From CAG-170 sp022779365 (GTDB taxonomy: Bacteria > Bacillota > Clostridia > Oscillospirales > Oscillospiraceae), in assembly GCA_022779365.1 (NCBI GenBank), contig JALFSI010000030.1:1-9560 (forward strand): a stretch of DNA of 9,560 bases, written 5' to 3'. The notes under the pieces were generated by a model. It was not told the origin of the DNA, did no database searches, and worked only from the letters and a program-made list of their open reading frames with translations. A program made the position numbers and the translations under genes. This document shows positions 1 through 6,572 of the stretch, one piece after another. Position 1 is the stretch's first letter. Each line of letters starts with the position of its first letter.

Positions 1-2
1 TT

Positions 3-23
3 AAAAAGCTTGAAGAGCTTTTT
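3..23 (+). terminator. Terminator-like hairpin of an upstream gene
   Basis: Arms AAAAAGCT (3-10) and AGCTTTTT (16-23) pair perfectly around a 5-nt loop and end in a run of T. The A-run on the other side would also make it work on the minus strand. The gene it would end lies outside the window, so this is a structural call only. The stem is AT-rich and not very stable. Confidence 0.4.
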
Positions 24-26
24 ATA

Positions 27-100
27 GCGCCAACGGCGCGTCAGATTCTGCATGAGACGGCGCAGCGTGCATTCGCACGATGCGAGTGTGCGTAGCACAC
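27..100. repeat. Cluster of small palindromes upstream of ade
   Basis: Three short stem-loops follow each other: GCGCC/GGCGC (27-31 and 35-39, loop AAC), TCGCA/TGCGA (73-77 and 81-85), and GTGTGC/GCACAC (86-91 and 95-100, loop GTA). The last has the same GTGTGC...GCACAC core as the large palindrome at 9526-9552 near the other end of the window. No ORF with a ribosome site is visible here. This may be the edge of an intergenic palindromic repeat; function unknown. Confidence 0.4.
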
Positions 101-102
101 GG

Positions 103-133
103 GATTCTTGATTCAATATTTTAATCAAGAATC
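103..133. promoter_or_regulatory. 11-bp perfect inverted repeat before ade
   Basis: GATTCTTGATT (103-113) and AATCAAGAATC (123-133) are perfect reverse complements around a 9-nt AT-rich centre. The repeat ends 9 bases before the ade Shine-Dalgarno. It could be a repressor operator, or an RNA hairpin in the ade leader; no T-tract follows, so it is not a terminator. It does not resemble a purine-riboswitch core or a PurR box. Confidence 0.45.
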
Positions 134-154
134 AGTATGAGTAAGGAGGATATT

Positions 155-1960
155 ATGCTGAACAAGTTCTGCAAAAAGCCGCTGTATGCCGTGACGCGCA
201 CGCTGGCGCGGGTCGCTATGGGTGCGCAGCCGGCGGAGCTGGTCATTCGCAGCGCCCGGCTCGTCAACGTCTGCACGGCGGAAATTCAGGAGGCCATCGA
301 CGTCGCCATCGCGGAGGGGCGCATCGCGCTCGTGGGCGACGCGGCGCACTGCATCGGTCCTGACACGCGGGTCATCGACGCGGCGGGGCAGTACATTGCG
401 CCCGGCTTTATGGACGGGCACATCCATGTGGAGTCGTCCATGCTCACCGTGGGCGAGTACGCCAAGGCGGTCGTCCCCTGCGGCACGACCGGCATTTTCA
501 TGGACCCGCACGAGATCTGCAACGTCTGCGGCAAGGACGGCGTGAAGCTCATGATCGAGGACGCCAAGCGCGCCCCGCTCAAGGCGATGTCCAACGCGCC
601 GTCGTGCGTCCCGGCGGTCGCGGGCTTTGAGGACACCGGCGCGGCGATCGGGGCGGACGACATCCGCGAAATGATGACATGGGACGGCATCATGGGTCTC
701 GGCGAAATGATGAGCTTCCCGAACGTGATCGGCGCGGAGGAGCATATCCACGCCGAGCTTGCCGAAACGCTCAAGTCCGACAACATCATCACCGGGCATT
801 TTTCCATCCCCGATACCGGCGCCGCGCTGAGCGCCTACATCGCCTCCGGCATCCGCTGCTGCCATGAATCCACCCGCGCCGAGGACGCGCTGGAAAAAAT
901 GCGGCACGGAATGTACGCACTCATGCGCTACGGCAGCGCGTGGCACGATATGCCGGTCATCATCCACGCCGTGCTCGACAACAAAATTGACGACCGCTTC
1001 GCCTGCCTCATCTCCGACGACACGCATCCCGACACGCTCGTGAACGAAGGGCATCTGGACTACATCATCCGCTGCGCCGTCAAAGAAGGGCTCGACCCCA
1101 TCAAGGCGATCCAGTATGTGACGATCAACGTCGCCACCTGCTTCCGCATGGATCACGAAATGGGCAGCATCACGCCTGGCAAGTGCGCGGACATCGTGTT
1201 CTTTGACGACCTCCGTGACATCCGCGTCACGCGCACGATCATCGACGGCGACGTGGTGGCAGAAAACGGCAAAATGTGCGTGGACATCGCGCCCGCCAGC
1301 TTCCCTGCGAGCGTCTGCAATACCATGCACGTCGGGCATCCGATCACGGAGGAGAGCTTCCGCATCGCCGCGCCCACGGGCGCGGGCAGCACGGTCAAGA
1401 CGCGCGTCATTGAGATCATCCCCAACCGCGTTGGCAACTACGAGCGGCTGGTCGATCTGCCGGTCGCGGACGGCTTTGTGCAGCCGGACGCGGCGCAGGA
1501 CATTATGAAGATGGTCGTTTTTGAGCGCCACCATGCCACGGGCACGAAAGGCATAGGCTTCCTGAAGGGCTTCGGCTTCAAGAAGGGCGCAATGGCGCAG
1601 ACGGTCTCGCACGACGCGCACAACCTGCTCGTCGCGGGCACGAATGACGCCGATATGGCGCTGGCGGCAAATACGCTCATCGAATGCGGCGGCGGTCTGT
1701 GCGCCGTGGCGGATGGCAAGGTGCTGGCGGTCGTGCCGCTGCCGATCGCGGGTCTGATGAACGACCTGCCTGTGGCGGAGATGGCGGACAAGGTCGCCAA
1801 GCTCGACGCAGCGTGGAAGCAGATGGGCTGCGTCATCAATTCGCCGTATATGACGATGGCGCTCGTGCCGCTGGCGTGCCTGCCGGAGCTGCGGCTGACC
1901 AACCGCGGGCTCGTCGATTGCCGCACGTTCCAGTTCGTTCCCCTGTTTGTGAAAGAATAA
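155..1960 (+). CDS. ade: Adenine deaminase
   Basis: Converts adenine to hypoxanthine and ammonia in cytosolic purine salvage (EC 3.5.4.2, amidohydrolase superfamily). I chose ATG 155 (601 aa) because AAGGAGG at 143-149 sits 5 nt before it; the in-frame ATG at 137 would put that site inside the gene. Visible features: the metal-binding motif GFMDGHIHVES (His89, His91), EMM after GLG (Glu184), GHFS (His215), CHEST (His237), the SDDTHPD strand near residue 288, the family HDAHN motif (486-490), and the typical C-terminal DCRTFQF. Length fits the bacterial Ade family (about 570-600 aa). It stands alone between a palindrome and a strong terminator, convergent with the downstream operon. No truncation or missing metal ligand is evident. 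Family assignment is confident; the regulator is unknown. Confidence 0.95.
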   Translation: MLNKFCKKPLYAVTRTLARVAMGAQPAELVIRSARLVNVCTAEIQEAIDVAIAEGRIALVGDAAHCIGPDTRVIDAAGQYIAPGFMDGHIHVESSMLTVGEYAKAVVPCGTTGIFMDPHEICNVCGKDGVKLMIEDAKRAPLKAMSNAPSCVPAVAGFEDTGAAIGADDIREMMTWDGIMGLGEMMSFPNVIGAEEHIHAELAETLKSDNIITGHFSIPDTGAALSAYIASGIRCCHESTRAEDALEKMRHGMYALMRYGSAWHDMPVIIHAVLDNKIDDRFACLISDDTHPDTLVNEGHLDYIIRCAVKEGLDPIKAIQYVTINVATCFRMDHEMGSITPGKCADIVFFDDLRDIRVTRTIIDGDVVAENGKMCVDIAPASFPASVCNTMHVGHPITEESFRIAAPTGAGSTVKTRVIEIIPNRVGNYERLVDLPVADGFVQPDAAQDIMKMVVFERHHATGTKGIGFLKGFGFKKGAMAQTVSHDAHNLLVAGTNDADMALAANTLIECGGGLCAVADGKVLAVVPLPIAGLMNDLPVAEMADKVAKLDAAWKQMGCVINSPYMTMALVPLACLPELRLTNRGLVDCRTFQFVPLFVKE

Positions 1961-1965
1961 AAAAC

Positions 1966-2001
1966 GCTGGGCGTCCGAAGTCGGACGCCCAGCTTGTTTT
2001 T
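1966..2001 (+). terminator. Rho-independent terminator of ade
   Basis: A perfect 13-bp stem (1966-1978 with 1981-1993) is followed by TTGTTTTT. The loop given by full pairing is only AG, so a few inner pairs are probably open. It begins 6 nt after the ade stop codon. Confidence 0.9.
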
Positions 2002-2037
2002 AATACCAGAATCCATCTCCTGTTCAAAATACGTCAG

Positions 2038-2064
2038 AAAAACCGCCGGAAGCCCGGCGGTTTT
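2038..2064 (-). terminator. Terminator of the nucleotidyltransferase-kinase operon
   Basis: AAAACCGCCGG (2039-2049) and CCGGCGGTTTT (2054-2064) form an 11-bp stem with a 4-nt loop. Read on the minus strand it ends in TTTTT and lies 15 nt after the kinase stop codon. It faces the ade terminator, so the convergent genes are insulated from both sides. Confidence 0.85.
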
Positions 2065-2078
2065 CCGATTGTTATGAT

Positions 2079-3029
2079 TTACATGGCAGCCAGCACGTCC
2101 GCAAGCTCCGGCACGCTGGAGATGCCGCCCGCGCGCGTGGTGGAAAGCCCCGCGCTCACGCAGGCAAAGCGCGTGATGCGCGCAAGCTCCGCGTCCGTCA
2201 GATCCTCCGGCGCTTTGCCGGTCTGCAAAAGCTGATACACAGCCGAGCCGCCGAAAATATCGCCCGCGCCGGTCGTGTCCTTGACCTTTACGCCCGCGAG
2301 ACTGCTTGCGTGTCCCGCCGCCTGCCGGTTCTGATACCAGCAGCCGTCCTTGCCGCAGGTGACGAACACGAGCCGCACACCCGTCTCGCGCAGGATCTTT
2401 TCCGCGCCTTCCCGCGGGGTGATGCCCCAGAGGAACTCGACCTCTTCATCACTGATCTTCACAACGTCCGCGACGGACAGCCCCCAGAGCATTTCGCGCT
2501 TCGCGTCCGCGAGGTCACGCCAGAGGGGCTTGCGCAGATTCGGGTCGAATGTGACGAGCTCGCCCGCCCGTTTGGCGTAGTCCACCGCCGCATAGGTCGC
2601 GCTGCGCGCCGGTTCGTCCGTCAGCGAGAGCGTGCCGAAGTGCAGAATCTTTGTCTCGTCAATCAGCTTTTTATTGACTTCCTCCCAGCGGAGCTGGGTG
2701 TCTGCGCCGGGCTTGCGGCTGAAGGAAAATTCCCGGTCGCCGGAGGCGTCGAGCGTGACAAAGGCGAGCGTAGTGAACACATCGTCCGCCACGACCATGC
2801 CCTCCGTGCCGATGCCCGCCTGCGCGAGCGTGCCGCAGAGAAGTCTGCCGAACGTGTCTGCGCCGACCTTGCCGAGCATCGCCGCCCTTGCGCCGAATTT
2901 CGCCAGCGCAGCGAGGAAATTCGCCGGCGCGCCGCCGGGGTGCGCCGCCATGGTGGGGTAGCCGTCCGCGTCAGTCGCGGTGCAGGTAAAGTCAATAATC
3001 AGCTCGCCCAGAGCAACAACATCGTACAT
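2079..3029 (-). CDS. PfkB-family sugar kinase, probable fructokinase
   Basis: A ribokinase/PfkB-family enzyme that phosphorylates a sugar with ATP; the nearest match I recognise is bacterial fructokinase (fructose to fructose 6-phosphate), cytosolic. The 316-aa length is normal. N-terminal PfkB signature: PGGAPANFLAALAKFG (31-46) with GKVG (53-56). FDPNLRKPLW (161-170) is typical of fructokinases. The second signature DTTGAGDIFGG (251-261) carries the anion hole and the catalytic base Asp257. ATG 3029 has AGGAGG (3037-3042 on the plus strand) 7 nt upstream. It is the second gene of an operon, 30 nt after the nucleotidyltransferase, and ends at a T-tailed hairpin. Sugar specificity cannot be fixed from sequence; other hexoses or nucleosides remain possible. 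Confidence 0.88.
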   Translation of the reverse strand: MYDVVALGELIIDFTCTATDADGYPTMAAHPGGAPANFLAALAKFGARAAMLGKVGADTFGRLLCGTLAQAGIGTEGMVVADDVFTTLAFVTLDASGDREFSFSRKPGADTQLRWEEVNKKLIDETKILHFGTLSLTDEPARSATYAAVDYAKRAGELVTFDPNLRKPLWRDLADAKREMLWGLSVADVVKISDEEVEFLWGITPREGAEKILRETGVRLVFVTCGKDGCWYQNRQAAGHASSLAGVKVKDTTGAGDIFGGSAVYQLLQTGKAPEDLTDAELARITRFACVSAGLSTTRAGGISSVPELADVLAAM

Positions 3030-3059
3030 AGCGTGTCCTCCTGTTTTCGCGCCCGCGGC

Positions 3060-3974
3060 TCATTTCCAGAGCGTGCGGGGATATTTTCCGCTTTCCTTCA
3101 TGGCGCGCATCGCGCTGTGGACCGTTTCCAGATCCTCGCGATACGTTACGCCGTACCATTTTTCGCCGCAGGTGAGCACCTTCACACGCACCTCTCCGCG
3201 CTCAAGCTGATACTCTACCGCGTTCGGCAGGTAAAACTCGCTCTTTTGCGGGTTCTGCCGGAGCGTCTGGCACAGGAACGACGGGAACTGCTGCCACACA
3301 GAGTCCACAAACGCCGGCGTAAAGCCCCAGAGGTTCATCGACACCGGCGTGCTGCCCGGAAGCGGCTGGAAATGCTCGCCGTCCTCGGTAAATTCGGCGT
3401 CGTCGCCGCGCTTGAAAATTTTCGTGCGCTCCACGATCGACCGCAGGTAGCCGTCCTTCACCTCGCACACGCCGCGCGCGACCGAGCCGTGCTCGGAAAC
3501 GGTGTTGCCCAGATGGTAGCCCACGAGCGCGTACTCGTGCGGGTCGGTATTTTGCTTGAGGAACTGATAGATGAGCGCGAAGGACTCCGCGCCGTAGTAG
3601 TCGTCGGCATTGATGACCGCGAACGGCGCGTCGATCACATCGCGGCAGCACGCCACGGCGTGCGCCGTGCCCCATGGCTTAGCGCGCCCCTCCGGCACGG
3701 GAAAGCCCTCCGGCAGGACGTCCAGCGTCTGGTGGACATACTGCACGGAAAAATACGGCGCGATGCGGTCGCCGCGCAGAGCGCGCAGCTCCGCCTCCAT
3801 CTCGGGCTTGATGATAAACACCACCCGCCGGAAGCCGGCGCGGTATGCGTCAAACAGCGAAAAATCGAGAATAAAATCGCCCTCGTCGTCCACCGGCGTC
3901 ATCTGCTTCAGCCCGCCGAAGCGGCTGCCCATGCCCGCCGCCAGAATGACCAGGATCGGCTCTTTCTGTGCCAT
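3060..3974 (-). CDS. Nucleotidyltransferase (NTP-transferase, sugar-nucleotide type)
   Basis: Predicted cytosolic NTP:sugar-phosphate nucleotidyltransferase, GT-A-like fold, related to the GlmU / glucose-1-phosphate uridylyltransferase group. Visible features: nucleotide-binding loop LAAGMGSRFGGLKQ (11-24), PWGTAHAV (100-107), metal-binding NADDYYG (122-128), and MNLWGF (213-218). I take ATG 3974 (304 aa). Two upstream in-frame ATGs (4022 and 4073 as first base) are unlikely, because the promoter's -10 box at 4009-4014 overlaps the first and the second lies upstream of the whole promoter. The ribosome site of 3974 is weak (GGGG, about 9 nt away). It is the first gene of an operon with the PfkB kinase. 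Substrate unknown; a NDP-sugar role is inference from the family. Confidence 0.85.
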   Translation of the reverse strand: MAQKEPILVILAAGMGSRFGGLKQMTPVDDEGDFILDFSLFDAYRAGFRRVVFIIKPEMEAELRALRGDRIAPYFSVQYVHQTLDVLPEGFPVPEGRAKPWGTAHAVACCRDVIDAPFAVINADDYYGAESFALIYQFLKQNTDPHEYALVGYHLGNTVSEHGSVARGVCEVKDGYLRSIVERTKIFKRGDDAEFTEDGEHFQPLPGSTPVSMNLWGFTPAFVDSVWQQFPSFLCQTLRQNPQKSEFYLPNAVEYQLERGEVRVKVLTCGEKWYGVTYREDLETVHSAMRAMKESGKYPRTLWK

Positions 3975-4008
3975 AACGCGCACCCCGTTTCTTTTGTTTG
4001 TTGACTCC

Positions 4009-4037
4009 ATTTTACACAATGTCAAACGGAAATGCAA
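4009..4037 (-). promoter_or_regulatory. SigA-type promoter of the nucleotidyltransferase operon
   Basis: On the minus strand TTGCAT (4032-4037), a 17-nt spacer, then TAAAAT (4009-4014). Transcription would start near 4002, about 28 nt before ATG 3974. This is what decides the start codon of the first gene. Confidence 0.65.
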
Positions 4038-4044
4038 GCTCGCG

Positions 4045-4087
4045 AAAATTGTAAGCCCCGCCCCTTTGTGCAAAGGGGCGGGGGCTT
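4045..4087 (-). terminator. Probable terminator of uraA
   Basis: GC-rich stem 4053-4067 with 4072-4087 (one bulged G), loop GTGC, 13 nt after the uraA stop. On the minus strand it is followed by ACAATTTT, a short T-tract, so efficiency may be moderate. Its GGGGCGGGG-CTTG core recurs in the hairpin at 5764-5793. Confidence 0.6.
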
Positions 4088-4099
4088 GGTCAGGTTATC

Positions 4100-5431
4100 T
4101 TAGTACGTTCCGAAGTCGGCGCTCTTGTCCGCCTCGACGCTCTTGCCGAACTCATAGTCATTGCCGGGCAGGATGGCGTTGAGGATGACGCCCGCGAGGG
4201 CCGCGATAGCCAGACCCGACAGGGTGACCGTCGCGCTGCCGATGGCGAAGGTGATGCCGCCGACCGAGCTGAAGCCCAGACCGCTGACGAAGATGACAGC
4301 CGCGATGATGAGGTTGCGGGACTTGGTGAGATCGACCTTGTTCTCAACCACGTTGCGCACACCGACTGCGGAGATCATGCCGTAGAGGATGAAGCTCACG
4401 CCGCCGACGACCGCCGAGGGGATCGAGCCGACCAGTGCGTCAAACTTCGGGGAGAAGGAGAGGACGATGGCGTAGATAGCAGCCAGGCGCACCACACGCG
4501 GATCGTAGACCTTGGAAAGGGCGAGGACGCCGGTGTTTTCGCCGTAGGTCGTGTTGGCAGGGCCGCCGAACATACCGGCGAGCGCCGTTGCCAGACCGTC
4601 GCCGACGAGCGTGCGATGCAGACCCGGGTCTTCGATGAAGTTCTTGCCGGTGGTGGAGGAGATAGCGGAGATGTCGCCGATGTGCTCCATCATGGCGGCG
4701 ATGGCGATGGGCGCCATGACGAGGATAGCAGAGATGTCAAACTTTGCAACGACGAACTGCTGAATACCGAAGAAGCTCGCGTCCTTGACGCCGGTGAAGT
4801 CCACCTTGCCGGCGATGACCGCCACGATGTAGCTGCCGACGACGCCGAGCAGGATCGGGATGATCTTGATCATGCCCTTGCCCCAGATGTTGGCGATGAC
4901 GATGATCGCGATGGCGACCAGAGCCAGCCACCAGCAGGTCTGCGCGTTCTGGATGGCAGAGCCGGAGAGGTTCAGACCGATGAGGATGATCATGGGGCCG
5001 GTGACGATCGGCGGGAAGAAGCGCATGACTTTCTTTGCGCCCAGGACCTTAAAGAGCAGCGCCAGCACCAGGTACAAAAGACCTGCGACTACAACGCCGC
5101 CGAGTGCGTAGGAGAGCTTTACCTGCGGGTCAAGCCCCTCGTAGGCGGGCATGGTGGCGATGGTGGAGAAGCCGCCGAGGAAGGCGAAGGACGAGCCGAG
5201 GAACGCAGGGATCTTGAGCTTGGTGCACACATGGAACAGCAGCGTGCCGAGACCGGCGAACAGGAGCGTGGTCTGGATGCTCAGCGGCAGCCCGTAGCCC
5301 TGCACCAGGATGGGGACAAGGACGGTCGCGCCGAACATGGCGAACAGGTGCTGCAGACCCAGCAGCAGCATCCGCGGAACGCCCAGCGTTCGCGCGTCGT
5401 AGATGGCATCATGTCCGAGTTCTTTCTTCAT
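4100..5431 (-). CDS. uraA: Uracil permease, NCS2 family
   Basis: Inner-membrane nucleobase transporter of the NCS2 (nucleobase-ascorbate) family, most like UraA/PyrP, importing uracil with protons. 443 aa is a normal length; about 14 hydrophobic segments are expected and many are obvious (e.g. 22-44, 106-130, 167-182, 232-248). Substrate motifs: MEHIGD (248-253), and DPGLHRTLVGDGLATALAG followed by TTYGENTGVLALSKVYDPR with Glu298, the counterpart of UraA Glu290. At the site of UraA His245 this protein has Asp253, as in purine-type NCS2 carriers. ATG 5431 has AGAGAGG 8 nt upstream. It is preceded by a small leader ORF and a T8-tailed terminator, which suggests attenuation. Uracil is the best guess for substrate; xanthine or uric acid is less likely given Glu298. 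Confidence 0.9.
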   Translation of the reverse strand: MKKELGHDAIYDARTLGVPRMLLLGLQHLFAMFGATVLVPILVQGYGLPLSIQTTLLFAGLGTLLFHVCTKLKIPAFLGSSFAFLGGFSTIATMPAYEGLDPQVKLSYALGGVVVAGLLYLVLALLFKVLGAKKVMRFFPPIVTGPMIILIGLNLSGSAIQNAQTCWWLALVAIAIIVIANIWGKGMIKIIPILLGVVGSYIVAVIAGKVDFTGVKDASFFGIQQFVVAKFDISAILVMAPIAIAAMMEHIGDISAISSTTGKNFIEDPGLHRTLVGDGLATALAGMFGGPANTTYGENTGVLALSKVYDPRVVRLAAIYAIVLSFSPKFDALVGSIPSAVVGGVSFILYGMISAVGVRNVVENKVDLTKSRNLIIAAVIFVSGLGFSSVGGITFAIGSATVTLSGLAIAALAGVILNAILPGNDYEFGKSVEADKSADFGTY

Positions 5432-5506
5432 GACATTTTCCTCTCTTTCGTGACATATTATAAAATTTACTTACCAACGCATTCGGCTTCGGGCTGCTTT
5501 TGCCCG

Positions 5507-5536
5507 AAAAAAAAGACCGATGAAAAAACATCGGTC
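5507..5536 (-). terminator. Leader terminator (candidate attenuator) upstream of uraA
   Basis: On the minus strand GACCGATG, six T, CATCGGTC, then eight T: an ideal intrinsic terminator (stem 5515-5522 with 5529-5536, T-tract 5507-5514). It lies between a strong promoter and uraA, 75 nt before the uraA start. The leader ORF stop codon (5535-5537) shares its last two bases with the ascending stem or the base beside it, so a ribosome at the stop would block hairpin formation. Confidence 0.85.
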
Positions 5537-5612
5537 AAATGGAAACAGTATCCTCAAAGAGAAACAGATACGCCGTCATGCACTTGCGCTTGCTCTTGCA
5601 GACAAATCTCAT
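5535..5612 (-). CDS. 25-aa leader peptide upstream of uraA
   Basis: Short ORF beginning MRFVCKSKRKCM and ending EDTVSI. It has a good ribosome site (AAGGGGG, 5621-5627 on the plus strand, 8 nt upstream) and lies about 25 nt after the predicted transcription start. Its second half is encoded by U-rich RNA. Its stop overlaps the terminator stem. It has no membrane helix or known domain, and I do not recognise it as a named protein. Its placement suggests a regulatory leader whose translation controls readthrough into uraA, as in the enterobacterial pyrBI leader. Alternatively it is an independent small protein gene ended by that terminator. A longer in-frame ORF starting at 5723 spans the promoter and is unlikely. 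Confidence 0.6.
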   Translation of the reverse strand: MRFVCKSKRKCMTAYLFLFEDTVSI

Positions 5613-5643
5613 GGCGCATACCCCCTTCCCATTTGCTCGCCCC

Positions 5644-5672
5644 ATTATAAAGGCACGCCCCGCAAATTGCAA
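5644..5672 (-). promoter_or_regulatory. Strong promoter of the uraA leader
   Basis: On the minus strand TTGCAA (5667-5672), a 17-nt spacer, and a perfect TATAAT (5644-5649). Transcription would begin near 5637 and run through the leader ORF and its terminator toward uraA. A second TATAAT (5457-5462) closer to uraA has no recognisable -35 box. Confidence 0.75.
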
Positions 5673-5763
5673 GCGTTTATTTTGCCCAAGGAATCCAAAA
5701 AATTCACAGGATTTCTGTGACATTCGACTAAAGCGAAGCAGTGCGCCACGTCTTTCGTCGTAA

Positions 5764-5793
5764 CGTAGGGGCGGGGCTTGCTCCTCCCCTACG
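5764..5793 (-). terminator. Hairpin after ung, possible terminator
   Basis: CGTAGGGG (5764-5771) and CCCCTACG (5786-5793) pair around a 14-nt GC-rich loop, 12 nt after the ung stop. On the minus strand no T-run follows; on the plus strand CGTTTTT follows. It may be a weak terminator for ung or an intergenic palindrome. It shares GGGGCGGGGCTTG with the hairpin after uraA. Confidence 0.45.
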
Positions 5794-5805
5794 CGTTTTT
5801 AGGGT

Positions 5806-6474
5806 TTACTTTGCCCAATCAATTACTTGCTCATGATTTTCCCGCAAAAAGGCGTTGATCTTGGAAAACGGCTGGCTGCCGAAGAAGCCGCGGTAGGCGC
5901 TGAGGGGGCTGGGGTGGGGGGCTTGGAGGATGAGGCGAGGGTGGGGAGAATCCGCAGCGATGGCGGCTTTTTTCTGCGCCTGCGCGCCCCAGAGGACGAA
6001 CGCCACCGGCTGCGGCAGGCTGCGCAGGCGCGCGGTCACGGCGTCGGTAAACGTCTGCCAGCCGTAATTTGCGTGGCTGTTCGCCCTGCCGCTCTCCACG
6101 CTCAGCACGGTGTTCAGCAGGAACACGCCCTGCTCCGCCCAGCCTGTGAGGTCGCCGCTTTCGCGCGGCGGCACGCCGCAGTCGCTTTCCAGCTCGCGGA
6201 AAATATTCCGCAGCGACGGCGGCAGCTTCACGCCCGCACGCACCGAAAATGCCAGCCCGTGCGCCTGCCCCGGCTCGTGATAGGGGTCCTGTCCCAGAAT
6301 GACCGCGCGCACGCGCTCCGGCGGGGTCAGGCGGAACGCCGCGAACAGCTCCCCGCGCGGCGGAAACACCGCGCCGCGCGCATACGCCGCCTCCACGCGC
6401 TCCATCAGCGCCGCAAAATACGGCTTTGCCAGCTCCTCCGCGAGCAGCTCGTTCCATCCGCCCAGGTCGATCAT
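5806..6474 (-). CDS. ung: Uracil-DNA glycosylase
   Basis: Family 1 uracil-DNA glycosylase: removes uracil from DNA after cytosine deamination or dUMP incorporation, the first step of base excision repair. 222 aa, a normal length. Motifs: GQDPYH (61-66) with catalytic Asp63 and Tyr65, which excludes thymine; LAFSV (74-78); LLNTVL (119-124) with the uracil-reading Asn121; HPSPLS (187-192) with His187; and AYRGFFGS, the minor-groove loop. ATG 6474 has AGGAG (6484-6488 on the plus strand) 9 nt upstream. The in-frame ATG at 6546 is rejected because a promoter lies in between. It is divergent from the GH18 gene and separated from uraA by its own 3' hairpin and the leader promoter. All catalytic residues are present. 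Confidence 0.96.
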   Translation of the reverse strand: MIDLGGWNELLAEELAKPYFAALMERVEAAYARGAVFPPRGELFAAFRLTPPERVRAVILGQDPYHEPGQAHGLAFSVRAGVKLPPSLRNIFRELESDCGVPPRESGDLTGWAEQGVFLLNTVLSVESGRANSHANYGWQTFTDAVTARLRSLPQPVAFVLWGAQAQKKAAIAADSPHPRLILQAPHPSPLSAYRGFFGSQPFSKINAFLRENHEQVIDWAK

Positions 6475-6499
6475 ACCGTCACGCTCCTCTTTTTTGAAT

Positions 6500-6528
6500 A
6501 GTATAACACCCACACGGGACACGCACAA
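6500..6528 (-). promoter_or_regulatory. Probable ung promoter
   Basis: On the minus strand TTGTGC (6523-6528), a 17-nt spacer, TATACT (6500-6505). The -10 box is good and the -35 box weak. Transcription would start near 6493, just upstream of the AGGAG site. Confidence 0.5.
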
Positions 6529-6572
6529 GCCCCCGGCGGGCGGCATAGGATACGCTGAGGAGTTGATGCTTT

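Noticed and set aside
125..1621. Long 498-codon minus-strand frame opposite ade, and similar long frames opposite the other genes (e.g. 2310-4004 +, 4616-5650 +, 6471-7700 -)
   Set aside because: They lie fully over well-recognised genes, have no ribosome sites, and show the Arg/Ala/His-rich composition expected from antisense reading of high-GC codons.
5437..5448. PyrR binding loop before uraA (AGAGAGG on the minus strand)
   Set aside because: It lacks the surrounding consensus and hairpin, and its 8-nt distance from ATG fits a plain ribosome site.
5704..5720. TCACAG-N5-CTGTGA inverted repeat upstream of the uraA leader promoter, as an operator
   Set aside because: Only 6 bp per arm, 31 bp upstream of the -35 box, with half-sites in the opposite order from CRP/FNR sites; too weak to call.
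5535..5723. 62-codon minus-strand ORF as the real gene before uraA
   Set aside because: The upstream part spans the consensus promoter at 5644-5672; the internal ATG at 5612 has the Shine-Dalgarno and lies after the predicted transcription start.
6523..6552. SigK/SigE-like promoter for the GH18 gene (CAC, 17 nt, CATAGGATA)
   Set aside because: The -10 resemblance is good, but transcription would start at or inside the Shine-Dalgarno (6557-6562), so it is doubtful.
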